From contig NZ_JAPDOD010000037.1 of assembly GCF_027587205.1 (NCBI RefSeq), forward strand, positions 33,298 through 97,297: a DNA stretch of 64,000 nt, given 5' to 3'. Shown here in pieces: positions 7,767 to 16,091 of this stretch (its first letter is position 1; the number at the start of each line of letters is the position of its first letter). The position numbers were made by a program, and so were the translations under genes. Origin of the DNA: Solirubrobacter ginsenosidimutans (GTDB taxonomy: Bacteria; Actinomycetota; Thermoleophilia; Solirubrobacterales; Solirubrobacteraceae). The notes below the pieces were generated by a model. The model had not been told where the DNA came from, did no database searches, and was given only the letters and a program-made list of their open reading frames with translations.

Positions 7767-10201
7767 CAATTCCGCACTCCCGTGTGCCCTCGCATCGCGC
7801 GAAAGCCTAGATCATCGCCCTGTGAGCGCCGGCGTACGAGGATCGCCGCGACCAACAGCGCCAACAGCCCCGCGAGCGTGATCCACCCGCCGTAGCGGAC
7901 CGATGCGGGGTGATACGAGAAGCGCACCTTGTGCGGGCCCGGAGGCAGAGCGATGGCCCGAAACGCCGTGTTCGCCGCGAGGATCGGCACGCGATGGCCG
8001 TCCACCTCGGCGCGCCACCCCGGGTAGTAGGTGTCGTTGAGGATGAGGTAGCCGCCGTCGGTCGCGTTCGTGCTCAGCACCACCTCGGTGTCGCTGCTGC
8101 TGACGAAGCGCGCGGGGTCGGGCGGCTCGGGGGTGCCGGTCTCGGCGCGGGGGGCGGGCGACCCCTCGATGATCGGCGCGTCCTGCAGCTGGTCGATGCT
8201 CGACGCGACCGTCGCGGTCAGCGCGGAATCCATGCCCTGCGCCGGCCGCCACGAATGTGCCACCCAGGCCCTGGGCAGGTAGCGCTGGTTGGCGAAGATC
8301 CCCTCGGGGGCGTTCGGCACCGGCTCGAACGCGCCGCTGCGCCGGAGGGGATGGTCAAGGTTCTCGAGCCGGGTGGAATGCACGGTCGAGACGGAGAACA
8401 CGTCCGGGGCGCGGTCGAGCCACGGGCCGTCGGAGATCCACTCCGTCACCTGGAAGAAGGGGGTGCCGCTGAGCGCGTTCAACAGGCGTGAACGACGCTC
8501 GATGAGTGGAAGCGCGTGGACGCGCATGTCGCGGAATTCGAACCGGTTGGCGAGATTGGGAGCGATCGTCTCGTCCGCGGTCGCCCGCTGGCCGGCCGGG
8601 AGCCGGTGCAGCCACTGCACCGCTGCCGGGTCGACCTCGACCACGCTGCGCGGCACGGCCGGTTGCAGCCCGCGGCCCATGCCGACGAGGTCCAACCCGG
8701 TGAGCAGGAGGCCAAGACAGGCCACCGCGGCGAACGCGACGCGAGCGGACGCGAAGCGGTGCAGCGTCACCGCCCCCGCGACGAAGGCGAGGCCGATCAC
8801 CGGCCACCGCAAGAGCGCTCCGACCTCGATCGCCTGCGCCTTGGCGACTACGGTCGTCTCCGGAACGGCAAAGGCCGGGAAGCGGCTGAGCGTGGTCCGC
8901 CAGATGTGGCCCGCGGGGTGGAAGGCGACGAACAGGACGAGCGGCGCCGCCGCCACGACGGCGCACACCGTGAGTGTCCGGCGCAGCGTCGCGCGCTCCG
9001 CCAGAGCGTCGAGACCGTGTGCTGCGAGGATCGCCACCGCCAGTGGGAGGAACACGAGCGTCCGGCGCAATTCCAGGTCGTCGATGCCGGGGACGTGGCG
9101 GACCGCCGAGGCCAGCGGGCTTTCGATCGCGATCAGAATCGTCACGACGAACAGCGCCAGGGCGAAGACCTGGTCGCGCGCGGGTCGCCGTACGGCGAGC
9201 CCGGCGAGCGCGAGCATCGCCGGGACGACGCCGAAGTACGCCGTTCGCTCATAGAAGTTCGCGGGCTCGGACGGAAGGCCGGCGGCGTCGGGTCGCCCCC
9301 ACCACTCGGGTGCCACCAGGCTGGTCAGCGACTTCACCGGCAGCGGCGGTCCTCCACGTCCGAGCTCGTAGCCCTGCTGGCCGAGCTCGAGGAGCGGGAG
9401 CACCATGACGGCGCCGATCGCGAGTCCGCCGACGCCCGCCGCCAGCAGCAAGGCCGCTCGAACCAACGCTTCCCGCGACGTCAGCTCATGAGCGCGAAGA
9501 CCCGCGGCGAGGAGGAACACCGCCCACGCCGCCGTGCCGAGCCCGGCGAGCAACGCGGTGCCCGGGTGCCCCCCGAGGAGCATCAGCCCAGCGGTCGCGG
9601 CGAGTCCGATCGGTCCCGCGGGGCGACCGCGGACGGTGTGCAGGGTGAAGAGGAACGCCCACGGCAGCAGCGCGAAGATGTTGCTGTGGGGGTGCGCGAC
9701 CCACGCGATCAGATAGGTCGAGAACCCGAAGACCGTGCCGCCGAGCGCGGCGGCGACGGCCGACCGGCCTAACGCGCGGCACAGCATCGCCATCCCGGCT
9801 GCGGCGAGCACGAGCTTCAACGCCGCGATCCAGCCCAGGGACGTCCAGAAGTCGAGGACGAACGCCAGCCACTGCAGCGGGAACAGCGGAGCCGTCTGCT
9901 GCGTCGCCAGCATCGGCTGGCCCGCCCCGATCGACTCGCTCCACGTCGGCAGACGCCCGCTTCGGATCGACCGCCGCGCCTGCAGGAGATCAGGCTCGAA
10001 GACCTGCACGGCGTCGTATGTGAGCCCGTTGGACGGCCGCAGCAACGACTGGGGACGCGCGTCGCTGAACGGCGGGTCGAACAGCACGCTGTCGCTTCCG
10101 GTGAGGACACGCCCGCCCACCAGTGCCGATCCGAAGAGCCCGAGCGCGAGGCATGCGAAAACGGCCAAGGGGAAGAGTGACCGAAGCTTCTCTCGGCTCA
10201 A
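7766..10201 (-). CDS. YfhO-like polytopic membrane protein
   Basis: 811 residues. Many hydrophobic segments run from residue ~12 ('FPLAVFACLALGLFGSALVGG') to ~500, then a soluble extracytoplasmic region and a final TM near the C-terminus ('WITLAGLLALLVAAILVRRR'). Landmarks of the YfhO/PF09586 group are 'GAGQPMLATQQTAPLFPLQW', and near the end 'DTYYPGWRAEVDGH'. The family is glycosyltransferase-like, acting on lipid-linked sugars at the outer face. TTG 10201 is chosen as start because TAGACT ends 8 nt before it; an upstream extension would run into the divergent promoter. Confidence 0.82.
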   Translation of the reverse strand: MSREKLRSLFPLAVFACLALGLFGSALVGGRVLTGSDSVLFDPPFSDARPQSLLRPSNGLTYDAVQVFEPDLLQARRSIRSGRLPTWSESIGAGQPMLATQQTAPLFPLQWLAFVLDFWTSLGWIAALKLVLAAAGMAMLCRALGRSAVAAALGGTVFGFSTYLIAWVAHPHSNIFALLPWAFLFTLHTVRGRPAGPIGLAATAGLMLLGGHPGTALLAGLGTAAWAVFLLAAGLRAHELTSREALVRAALLLAAGVGGLAIGAVMVLPLLELGQQGYELGRGGPPLPVKSLTSLVAPEWWGRPDAAGLPSEPANFYERTAYFGVVPAMLALAGLAVRRPARDQVFALALFVVTILIAIESPLASAVRHVPGIDDLELRRTLVFLPLAVAILAAHGLDALAERATLRRTLTVCAVVAAAPLVLFVAFHPAGHIWRTTLSRFPAFAVPETTVVAKAQAIEVGALLRWPVIGLAFVAGAVTLHRFASARVAFAAVACLGLLLTGLDLVGMGRGLQPAVPRSVVEVDPAAVQWLHRLPAGQRATADETIAPNLANRFEFRDMRVHALPLIERRSRLLNALSGTPFFQVTEWISDGPWLDRAPDVFSVSTVHSTRLENLDHPLRRSGAFEPVPNAPEGIFANQRYLPRAWVAHSWRPAQGMDSALTATVASSIDQLQDAPIIEGSPAPRAETGTPEPPDPARFVSSSDTEVVLSTNATDGGYLILNDTYYPGWRAEVDGHRVPILAANTAFRAIALPPGPHKVRFSYHPASVRYGGWITLAGLLALLVAAILVRRRSQGDDLGFRAMRGHTGVRN

Positions 10202-10209
10202 CGGCGGCC

Positions 10210-10215
10210 AGTCTA
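10210..10215 (-). promoter_or_regulatory. -10 box TAGACT for the YfhO-like gene (TTG start)
   Basis: On the minus strand TAGACT ends 8 nt before TTG 10201, which argues for this rare start codon on a leaderless mRNA. Confidence 0.5.
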
Positions 10216-10230
10216 TGTCGCGCCGCTTCG

Positions 10231-10236
10231 TAGACT
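10231..10236 (+). promoter_or_regulatory. -10 box TAGACT for the methyltransferase gene
   Basis: The same hexamer as on the opposite strand at 10215-10210. It ends 9 nt before GTG 10246, which excludes the GTG at 10240 as start. Confidence 0.5.
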
Positions 10237-10245
10237 GCCGTGGCC

Positions 10246-11094
10246 GTGAGCTCACCCGGTGCTTCTCCTCCAACCCGTGCCGTGCGCGGGCCGCTGGCTC
10301 GGGCTGTCCTGGCCGGGCTGCGGGCCACCCACCTGATCGGCCCCGGCTTCCGCGCCTTCGAGCGGTGGCAGGCCTGGCGCTCCAATCGCGGTCGCGGCGC
10401 CGCGACGCAGGGTCCCGATGGACTCCCGCTGCCGCCGCAGCGCCTGGTGGTGCTCGTCGCCGGGCCGGTCACGCCCGAAGCGTTCTTGGCCAAGGGCCGC
10501 GTCGGCGCGGACACGGTTCGCGCCGCGCTGTCGCGTCGTGGCGTCGACATCGAGGGCGTGTCCGACATCCTGGACTTCGGCGTCGGCTGCGGTCGTGTCG
10601 CTCGTCACTGGAAGGACCTGGACGGCCCGGCGGTGCACGGCTGTGACATCAATCCGGAGCTCGTGCGCTGGACGGGGGCCAATCTCCCGTTCGTCTCCGC
10701 CCGCGTCTCTCCGCTCGCGCCGCCCTTGCCGCATGCCGACGCGGCGTTCGACGTCGTCTACGCCTTCTCGGTCTTCACGCACCTTCCGGAGGATCTGCAG
10801 CACGCCTGGGCGCGGGAAATGGGTCGGGTTCTTCGGCCGGGCGGGCACCTGATCATCTCTACTCATGGCACGGCCTATCTCGACAGGCTGTCACCTGAAG
10901 AACATGCGCAGTTCGACGCCGGCCGGCTCGTCGTGCATTTCGAGGAGGTCGCCGGGTCCAATCTGTGCTCGACGTTCCATCCCACGCCGTTCCTCGAGCG
11001 GCAGTTCGCCAGTGCCTTCACGCTCGTCGAGTCCGTCGACGAGGGCGCGCCGAGCAACGGCCGCCAGGACCTGCACGTGCTCCAGCGGAACTAG
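10246..11094 (+). CDS. Class I SAM-dependent methyltransferase
   Basis: 282 residues. Motif I 'ILDFGVGCGRVARHW' is at about 105-119, the acidic 'VHGCDINPELV' at about 125, motif IV 'FDVVYAFSVFTHLPED' near 165, and 'EMGRVLRPGGHLIISTHG' near 185. The ~100-residue N-terminal extension has no recognised domain. This class is frequent in glycan loci. The gene is divergent from the YfhO-like gene and its stop abuts that of the convergent GT2 gene (TAGCTA). Confidence 0.83.
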   Translation: MSSPGASPPTRAVRGPLARAVLAGLRATHLIGPGFRAFERWQAWRSNRGRGAATQGPDGLPLPPQRLVVLVAGPVTPEAFLAKGRVGADTVRAALSRRGVDIEGVSDILDFGVGCGRVARHWKDLDGPAVHGCDINPELVRWTGANLPFVSARVSPLAPPLPHADAAFDVVYAFSVFTHLPEDLQHAWAREMGRVLRPGGHLIISTHGTAYLDRLSPEEHAQFDAGRLVVHFEEVAGSNLCSTFHPTPFLERQFASAFTLVESVDEGAPSNGRQDLHVLQRN

Positions 11095-12087
11095 CTACCG
11101 GCGCACGAGAGCGAGCGCGCCGGCCCAGTACAGCCGCAAGAGCGCGCGCACCGCGGGGTTGCGCCCGTAGGCGCCGAACTGCGGCGAGTCGAGCTCCGCG
11201 ACCAACGCGCCCGCGAACTCGCGGGCGCCGACGCGGCGCGTGGACTGCACCGCGCGTCGCTCGCCCGGGAGCGCAGGCAGCCAGCGGAGGACATCCCACC
11301 ACGACTGCAGCTTCGCCCGTCCCCAGCCGGCGGCGAGCGCCACGACGAGAAGCACGGGCTCACACGCCAGCATCGCGGGCAGCACGACCGCGACTAGCGC
11401 CGGGGGATAGGAGCGCAGCACCGTCGCCCAGCGGTTGCGCTCGAGGTAGCGCCACTTGTAGCTGCCCTTGCCGAACTCGTAGTCGTGCAGCACCCGCGCG
11501 GCGGGGAGGACACCGAAGCGATGGCCCGCCAGGCGCAGACGGTGCGACAGGTCGACGTCCTCGTGATAGAGGAAGTAGTGATCGGGCATGCCGCCCAGTT
11601 CGCGCCAGACGTCCAGCCGCACGGCGAGGCACGCGCCGGAGAGAAACCCGACCGGAGCGGCGCCGGCGGGGAGCGCCGAAGCCGGCTCGCCGAGCGCGCC
11701 GGCCCAGGCGAAGCCGAGGAAGTGGGCGATGCCGCCACCGCTGTTGATGTGCTCGCCGTCGGCCAGCATGACGGCCGCCATCCACGCGTCCCAGCCGGCG
11801 GGCGGGTGCCGGAGCGCGTCCAGGCAGCCAGGCGCGGGGACGGCGTCGGGGTTCAGCAGGACGACCGCATCGCCGGCTGCCACCCGCGCTCCCTCGTTCG
11901 CCGCGGCGCCGAAGCCGGGGTTGTGGTGCAGGTCGATCCGCCGGTCGACGACCGGATGCATCGCGTCTCCCCGCGGGGCGTTGTCGACCACGATCACCTC
12001 ATCGCCCGGCTGCCGTTGGGCGGCCAGCTCGTCCAGGAGCGGCGAGAGGTCGCCGCCGAACGCGACGATGACGATCGAGAGGCGCAT
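11095..12087 (-). CDS. GT2-family glycosyltransferase (rhamnosyltransferase-like)
   Basis: 330 residues, GT-A fold. 'LSIVIVAFGG' opens the nucleotide-binding half, 'VIVVDNAPRGD' and 'HNPGFGAAANEGAR' are typical of WbbL-like rhamnosyltransferases, 'VLLNPDA' supplies the DxD-equivalent, and 'FLYHEDVDLSHRLRLAGHR' carries the ED catalytic region. Two hydrophobic segments near 225-260 suggest membrane association. ATG 12087 is preceded by TACGCT at 7 nt. A sugar such as rhamnose donated from a dTDP precursor is likely but not shown. Confidence 0.87.
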   Translation of the reverse strand: MRLSIVIVAFGGDLSPLLDELAAQRQPGDEVIVVDNAPRGDAMHPVVDRRIDLHHNPGFGAAANEGARVAAGDAVVLLNPDAVPAPGCLDALRHPPAGWDAWMAAVMLADGEHINSGGGIAHFLGFAWAGALGEPASALPAGAAPVGFLSGACLAVRLDVWRELGGMPDHYFLYHEDVDLSHRLRLAGHRFGVLPAARVLHDYEFGKGSYKWRYLERNRWATVLRSYPPALVAVVLPAMLACEPVLLVVALAAGWGRAKLQSWWDVLRWLPALPGERRAVQSTRRVGAREFAGALVAELDSPQFGAYGRNPAVRALLRLYWAGALALVRR

Positions 12088-12094
12088 CGCCCGC

Positions 12095-12100
12095 AGCGTA
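12095..12100 (-). promoter_or_regulatory. -10 box TACGCT, leaderless promoter of the GT2 gene
   Basis: Minus-strand TACGCT ends 7 nt before ATG 12087. Confidence 0.55.
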
Positions 12101-12146
12101 CTTCGGTGCTTGGAGCGACTCCCGGCGCGTGTGGCAACCTCTCGGG

Positions 12147-13301
12147 GTGAATCCACGCCGCGTCGGCCTGAACGTCCTCTATCTCGTCCCTGGTGCCGTC
12201 GGCGGCACCGAGACCTACGCCCGCCTTCTGATCGGCGAGCTCGCCAAGGCCGCGCCCGAGACCGAGTTCTTCGTCTTCTGCGGCACGGAGGCGGAGGAGC
12301 CGCTGCGGGGACAGGGGTGGCCCGCGAACACCCGGCTCGTGTCGGTGCGGCTTCCGTCGGCGATCAAGCCGCTGCGGATCGCGACGGAGCTGAGCGTGCT
12401 GCCGGTCCTGGCCGACCGGCATCGCGTCGACATCCTGCATTCGCTCGGGACGACGAGCCCGCCGGCGTCGCGTGCCGCCCGCGTCGTGACCGTCCACGAC
12501 CTCATCTACGACCGGTTCCCCGGATCGTTCTCACGCGCCGCCACCGCCGGTCTGCGCCTCACGGTCCCGCTCGGTGCCCGTCGTGCCCAGCGCGTGATCG
12601 CGGACTCCGAGGCGACGGCCACCGACGTGCGTGAGCGCCTCCGGGTCGCGCCGGAGCGCATCGACGTGGTCCCGCTCGGGCTCGGTGCGCCGCCGGCACT
12701 GGACGCGACGCCCGCCGGCGAGGTGCGAAGCCGCTTCGAGCTCGGCGACGCCGACGTGGTCCTATGCGTGTCGGCGGCGCTCCCGCACAAGAACCTCGGG
12801 CGGCTCCTGGAAGGCTTCGCCGGCCTGTCGCCGGCGCGACGGGAGACGAGCATGCTGGTCGTCGCGGGTCACGCCGGGCGCACGCTCGCGGAGCTGCAGG
12901 CGCGCGCCGCCGGGCTCGGCATCGCCGAGCGCGTGCGCTTCACCGGCTGGATCTCGGACGCCGACCTCGAGGGCCTCTACGCGCTGGCGTCGGCCTTCGT
13001 CTACCCGTCGCTGCTCGAGGGGTTCGGCCTACCCGTGCTCGAGGCGATGCGCCGCTCCGTTCCCGTCGGATGCTCCACGCGCGGGTCGCTGGAGGAGGTC
13101 GCGGGTGACGCGGCGCTCACGTTCGACCCGCTCGATCCGCGCTCGATCGCGGCGGCGATCGAACAGCTCCTGGCTGATCCCGGCTTGCGCGCGACGCTGA
13201 TCGAGCGCGGGATCGCTCGCGCGGCGACCTTCCGCTGGGAGGCCACGGCGGCGGCGACGCTCGCCAGCTACGAGCGGGCGCTCACCGCGCGCCGGGGCTA
13301 G
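12147..13301 (+). CDS. GT4-family glycosyltransferase
   Basis: 384 residues. The N-terminus 'NVLYLVPGAVGGTETYAR' has the Gly-Gly acceptor loop, and the middle contains 'VTVHDLIYDRFPGSFSR' and 'RVIADSEATATDV'. The donor domain has 'VSAALPHKNLGRLLEGF' and 'ASAFVYPSLLEGFGLPVLEA', the conserved EGFGLPxLE sugar-nucleotide motif. GTG 12147 is preferred to GTG 12129 because a weak -10 (CAACCT, 12135-12140) ends 6 nt before it. Its TAG stop interlocks with that of the convergent NeuA-like gene in a single CTAG. Confidence 0.87.
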   Translation: MNPRRVGLNVLYLVPGAVGGTETYARLLIGELAKAAPETEFFVFCGTEAEEPLRGQGWPANTRLVSVRLPSAIKPLRIATELSVLPVLADRHRVDILHSLGTTSPPASRAARVVTVHDLIYDRFPGSFSRAATAGLRLTVPLGARRAQRVIADSEATATDVRERLRVAPERIDVVPLGLGAPPALDATPAGEVRSRFELGDADVVLCVSAALPHKNLGRLLEGFAGLSPARRETSMLVVAGHAGRTLAELQARAAGLGIAERVRFTGWISDADLEGLYALASAFVYPSLLEGFGLPVLEAMRRSVPVGCSTRGSLEEVAGDAALTFDPLDPRSIAAAIEQLLADPGLRATLIERGIARAATFRWEATAAATLASYERALTARRG

Positions 13302-13996
13302 ACGGCCGCGCCGCGGTCGATCAGGAACTCGGCGAACGCGAGATCCAGCGGCGTGTTGACGTCCAGCGACCGTTCCGCGGGCATCGGGTGCGCCCGCGTG
13401 TCGTCCGGGTCGACCAGCGACCCGCCGAACAGGACCTCGCGGCTGCAGACGTAGATGGAGCCGTTGCGGATCCAGAGCTCGGGCAGGGCATGGGCCGGCG
13501 CCATCGCGTCATCCTCGAGGAACGGCAGGATGCGGCCCGCCTCGATGCGCTTCAGGCGCAGCGGGTGCACCGACTGATCGGCTTGTGTAACTGAGACGGC
13601 CGAGCGGCCGCCATCGTGCGTGACCAGCTTCACCGTCGCCGCGATGTCCTCCGGGGCGGTGAACGGGGACGTGCACTGGATCAGCGCGAGCGCGGAGAAC
13701 GGACCGCGGCCCTGGGCCTCCATCGCGTCGAGCGCGTGCCGCGCGACGTCGACGGCGAGCGCGCTGTCGGTCGCGAGCTCGGCCGGCCGGGCGAGCAGCT
13801 CCAGGCCGTCGATGCCCTCGCCCTCATCGAGGATCGCGGGATCGTCGCTGGACAGCACGAGACAGTCGAGCGCCCCGCTTGCGAGCCCGCAGTCAACCGC
13901 CCGCCGGACGAGCGTCCGCCCGCCCAGCACCGCGAGGTTCTTCCCCGGCGCGCGCTTGGAACCGCCGCGGGCGGGGATCAGGCCGAGCGTCGCCAC
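13298..13996 (-). CDS. neuA: CMP-nonulosonate (acylneuraminate) cytidylyltransferase
   Basis: 232 residues. 'LIPARGGSKRAPGKNL' at the N-terminus is the CTP-binding signature of the NeuA/KdsB group. 'LIQCTSPFTAPEDI', 'ELWIRNGSIYVCSREVLF' and the C-terminal 'SLDVNTPLDLAFAEFLI' also match. It activates the nonulosonic acid made by the NeuB-like enzyme to its CMP form. It is last in a three-gene minus-strand operon after two Zn-ribbon methyltransferases (3-bp gap). GTG 13996 is the only good start next to the signature. Confidence 0.9.
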   Translation of the reverse strand: MATLGLIPARGGSKRAPGKNLAVLGGRTLVRRAVDCGLASGALDCLVLSSDDPAILDEGEGIDGLELLARPAELATDSALAVDVARHALDAMEAQGRGPFSALALIQCTSPFTAPEDIAATVKLVTHDGGRSAVSVTQADQSVHPLRLKRIEAGRILPFLEDDAMAPAHALPELWIRNGSIYVCSREVLFGGSLVDPDDTRAHPMPAERSLDVNTPLDLAFAEFLIDRGAAV

Positions 13997-13999
13997 GGG

Positions 14000-14902
14000 C
14001 TACGCCGGACGCGCGCGCGAAGTCCACACGAGGTCGAGGAGACCATCGGCATGCCGGCGCAGCGCGCCGGCATCGTGCGCGACCGGCTCGGCGGCGCGCG
14101 CCAGAAAGCCCCAATGGCCGTCGTCGGACAAGCGCTCGCTGACGACCTCGAACCCGGCGGCGGCGAGGAACGCCTCGCCGGTCGTCCGGGTCAGATAGAA
14201 GGGGTGGTCGACCTTGGCCGCGCCGTCGAGGCCGCCCTTCGCGCGGATCGCGTACTCGACGTCGAGCACATCGACGAACAGGTGCCCGCCCTCGCTCGTC
14301 AGCCGGCGCAGGCTCTCCAGGGTCGTGCGCACGTCGAGCAGGTGGTCGATCGTCTGGCAGAGCAGCACGAGCTGCCACCGGCGATCGCCGGGATCGAAGT
14401 CCTCGGCGAAGCCCGCGAAGGTCTCCATCCCGGCCGCGGCCGCGACCTCGAGCTCATCCGGAGCGGGATCGAGCACCGCCGCGGAGCAGCCCAGGCGCTC
14501 CGCGACCGCTCCGGCCACCACGCCCGTCGACCCGCCGACGTCGAGCAGGCTCTCGACCGGGTTCGGCAGGCGGGCGCCGAGGAACGCGGCGAGCTGGTCG
14601 GCATAGTCGCGCTGGTCGACCTGGACCGTCTCGGCGTCGATGCGGCGACCGTGGTACGCGGAGACCAGCGGCCGGTACGTGTCCTCGTAGAAGCGCGCGT
14701 ACTCCGCCGCGGTCAGGCGCGGCGACAGCATGCCGAGGCCGCAGCAGGCGCACACGAGCGTGGGCTGACCGTAGCCGTAGCGATCGCGCCGCGCGGCTTC
14801 GACGAGGCGTGTTGCACCGCACAGGTTGCAGGCCGTGACGGCCTCGCGGTCGCGCTCCGCCGGGTCGAACCCGACGGCCGCGATGCGCTCGGCGCGGCTC
14901 AC
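14000..14902 (-). CDS. Zn-ribbon class I SAM methyltransferase
   Basis: 300 residues. An N-terminal treble-clef or Zn-ribbon (CxxC 'CNLCG' near residue 23 and 'CACCG' near 49) precedes a methyltransferase domain with motif I 'LLDVGGSTGVVAGAV' and 'LVLLCQTIDHL', followed by 'GGHLFVDVLD'. This layout resembles sugar C-methyltransferases and other enzymes of the Methyltransf_13/23 type. GTG 14902 overlaps the upstream stop (GTGA). A role in modifying the nonulosonate or a deoxysugar is inferred from the neighbouring neuA only. Confidence 0.82.
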   Translation of the reverse strand: MSRAERIAAVGFDPAERDREAVTACNLCGATRLVEAARRDRYGYGQPTLVCACCGLGMLSPRLTAAEYARFYEDTYRPLVSAYHGRRIDAETVQVDQRDYADQLAAFLGARLPNPVESLLDVGGSTGVVAGAVAERLGCSAAVLDPAPDELEVAAAAGMETFAGFAEDFDPGDRRWQLVLLCQTIDHLLDVRTTLESLRRLTSEGGHLFVDVLDVEYAIRAKGGLDGAAKVDHPFYLTRTTGEAFLAAAGFEVVSERLSDDGHWGFLARAAEPVAHDAGALRRHADGLLDLVWTSRARPA

Positions 14903-16002
14903 TTCAGCCCCGGCAGGCCGAGCCCGCGCGCTTCTTCGCGCAGCTGACCCGCGGTCGCGTCGTAGACCCGCCGCACCCCGCGCTTGACGCGGATGCCGGC
15001 CGCGCGCGGCCGGGTGCTCTCCTGCCGGATCCACGCCTGCCACCACGCCAGGTCGTAGCTGGGCAGGTCGCCGGCGTCCAGCCGGTCGGCGTCGGGGCGA
15101 CCCGCATCGCTGCCGAGCACGAGGTCGACGTACAGCGGCGCGGTGAACGAGGGGTGGTAGTCGCGGTACAGGGTGAACGGCAGCTCGCTGTTGCGGCGCG
15201 CGAGGTCGGCGACGGCGCGCGCGGTCAGCAACTGCATGTGGAAGTTGTTGAACACCCGCTCCAGCGGCAGGATCGGGCGATAGCGCGGCGTGTTGGGCTC
15301 ATGCAGGAAGACGGCGCGCCCGCCGGGGCTCAGATGCGCGGACACCCAGCGGATCAAGGCGCCGGGATCCTTGCTGTGCGTCAGGCCCTCGTAGGTGACG
15401 ATCAGGTCGTATTGCTCCCGCACGGGGGCGAAGCGCTCGATCGGCGCCGCGAACGTGAACGGGCGAAGGTGCTCGATCCCGTAGACCGTGCGCGCGACGT
15501 GCTCGTCGAACTCCGAGATCGTCGCCGCTTCGACGTGCTCGACGCCACGCTCGTGCAGCAACGCGGGGAGCGCGCCTCCGTAGGTGCGCAGCTCGAGCAG
15601 CGAGCCGACGCCGTCGAGCGCCCCGATCCGGTCGAGGAACGTCAGCGCGTTCGCGGGACCCTGGAGGTAGTCCTGCGGGTTGTGCAGCAGCAGGTACTGG
15701 AACTTCGTCGCCGGTGTCGGCGCCGTCTTGGCCACTGCCTCCGTGAACCGGTCGTAGAGACGCTGGAGCGCCTCGTCGGTGGGCCGCTCATGCTGGAAGA
15801 CCGCCCCGCAGTCGCCGCAGCGTGCGGCGCGCTGGAACAGGAAGAAGTCGTCTCCGAGCTTCTCGCGGAGCCGGTCCGCGCGCGCGGGGTCATGGCTGTT
15901 GAGATTCTCGACGGGAAGGGGCTCGAGCGCCGCGCTGCCGCACACGGGGCATTCACGGACGTGCTCGATCGACTCGGTCTGCTGTGCGGCGGCGACAGTC
16001 AT
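14899..16002 (-). CDS. Zn-ribbon methyltransferase-like protein with degenerate SAM motif
   Basis: 367 residues. An N-terminal Zn-ribbon ('CPVCG' near 18, 'CGDCG' near 62) is followed by a Rossmann-like region where motif I reads 'LLELRTYGGALPALL' rather than the usual D/E-x-G-x-G-x-G. Downstream parts keep the expected order: 'EAATISEFD', 'YDLIVTYEGLTHSKDP' and 'LSPGGRAVFLHEPN'. It could bind SAM poorly or have another role such as a structural partner of the following methyltransferase, with which it is coupled by a GTGA overlap. ATG 16002 is the only sensible start; no clear ribosome site or -10 box is seen. Confidence 0.75.
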   Translation of the reverse strand: MTVAAAQQTESIEHVRECPVCGSAALEPLPVENLNSHDPARADRLREKLGDDFFLFQRAARCGDCGAVFQHERPTDEALQRLYDRFTEAVAKTAPTPATKFQYLLLHNPQDYLQGPANALTFLDRIGALDGVGSLLELRTYGGALPALLHERGVEHVEAATISEFDEHVARTVYGIEHLRPFTFAAPIERFAPVREQYDLIVTYEGLTHSKDPGALIRWVSAHLSPGGRAVFLHEPNTPRYRPILPLERVFNNFHMQLLTARAVADLARRNSELPFTLYRDYHPSFTAPLYVDLVLGSDAGRPDADRLDAGDLPSYDLAWWQAWIRQESTRPRAAGIRVKRGVRRVYDATAGQLREEARGLGLPGLK

Positions 16003-16074
16003 TCGCAGGGAAACGCCTCCGGGAAGGGGGTGAGCGGGACAGGTTACCTCGGAGGCCGTGCCCGCCCGCGCTCA

Positions 16075-16080
16075 TATCAT
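16075..16080 (+). promoter_or_regulatory. -10 box TATCAT for the NeuC-like gene
   Basis: TATCAT ends 11 nt before ATG 16092, predicting a leader of only about 4-5 nt. Confidence 0.45.
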
Positions 16081-16091
16081 TGCTCCGGGCC

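Noticed and set aside
10240..10273. Overlapping longer starts for the divergent YfhO-like and methyltransferase genes
   Set aside because: They would place each start inside or beyond the other's -10 box; TTG 10201 and GTG 10246 fit the spacing rule and protein features.
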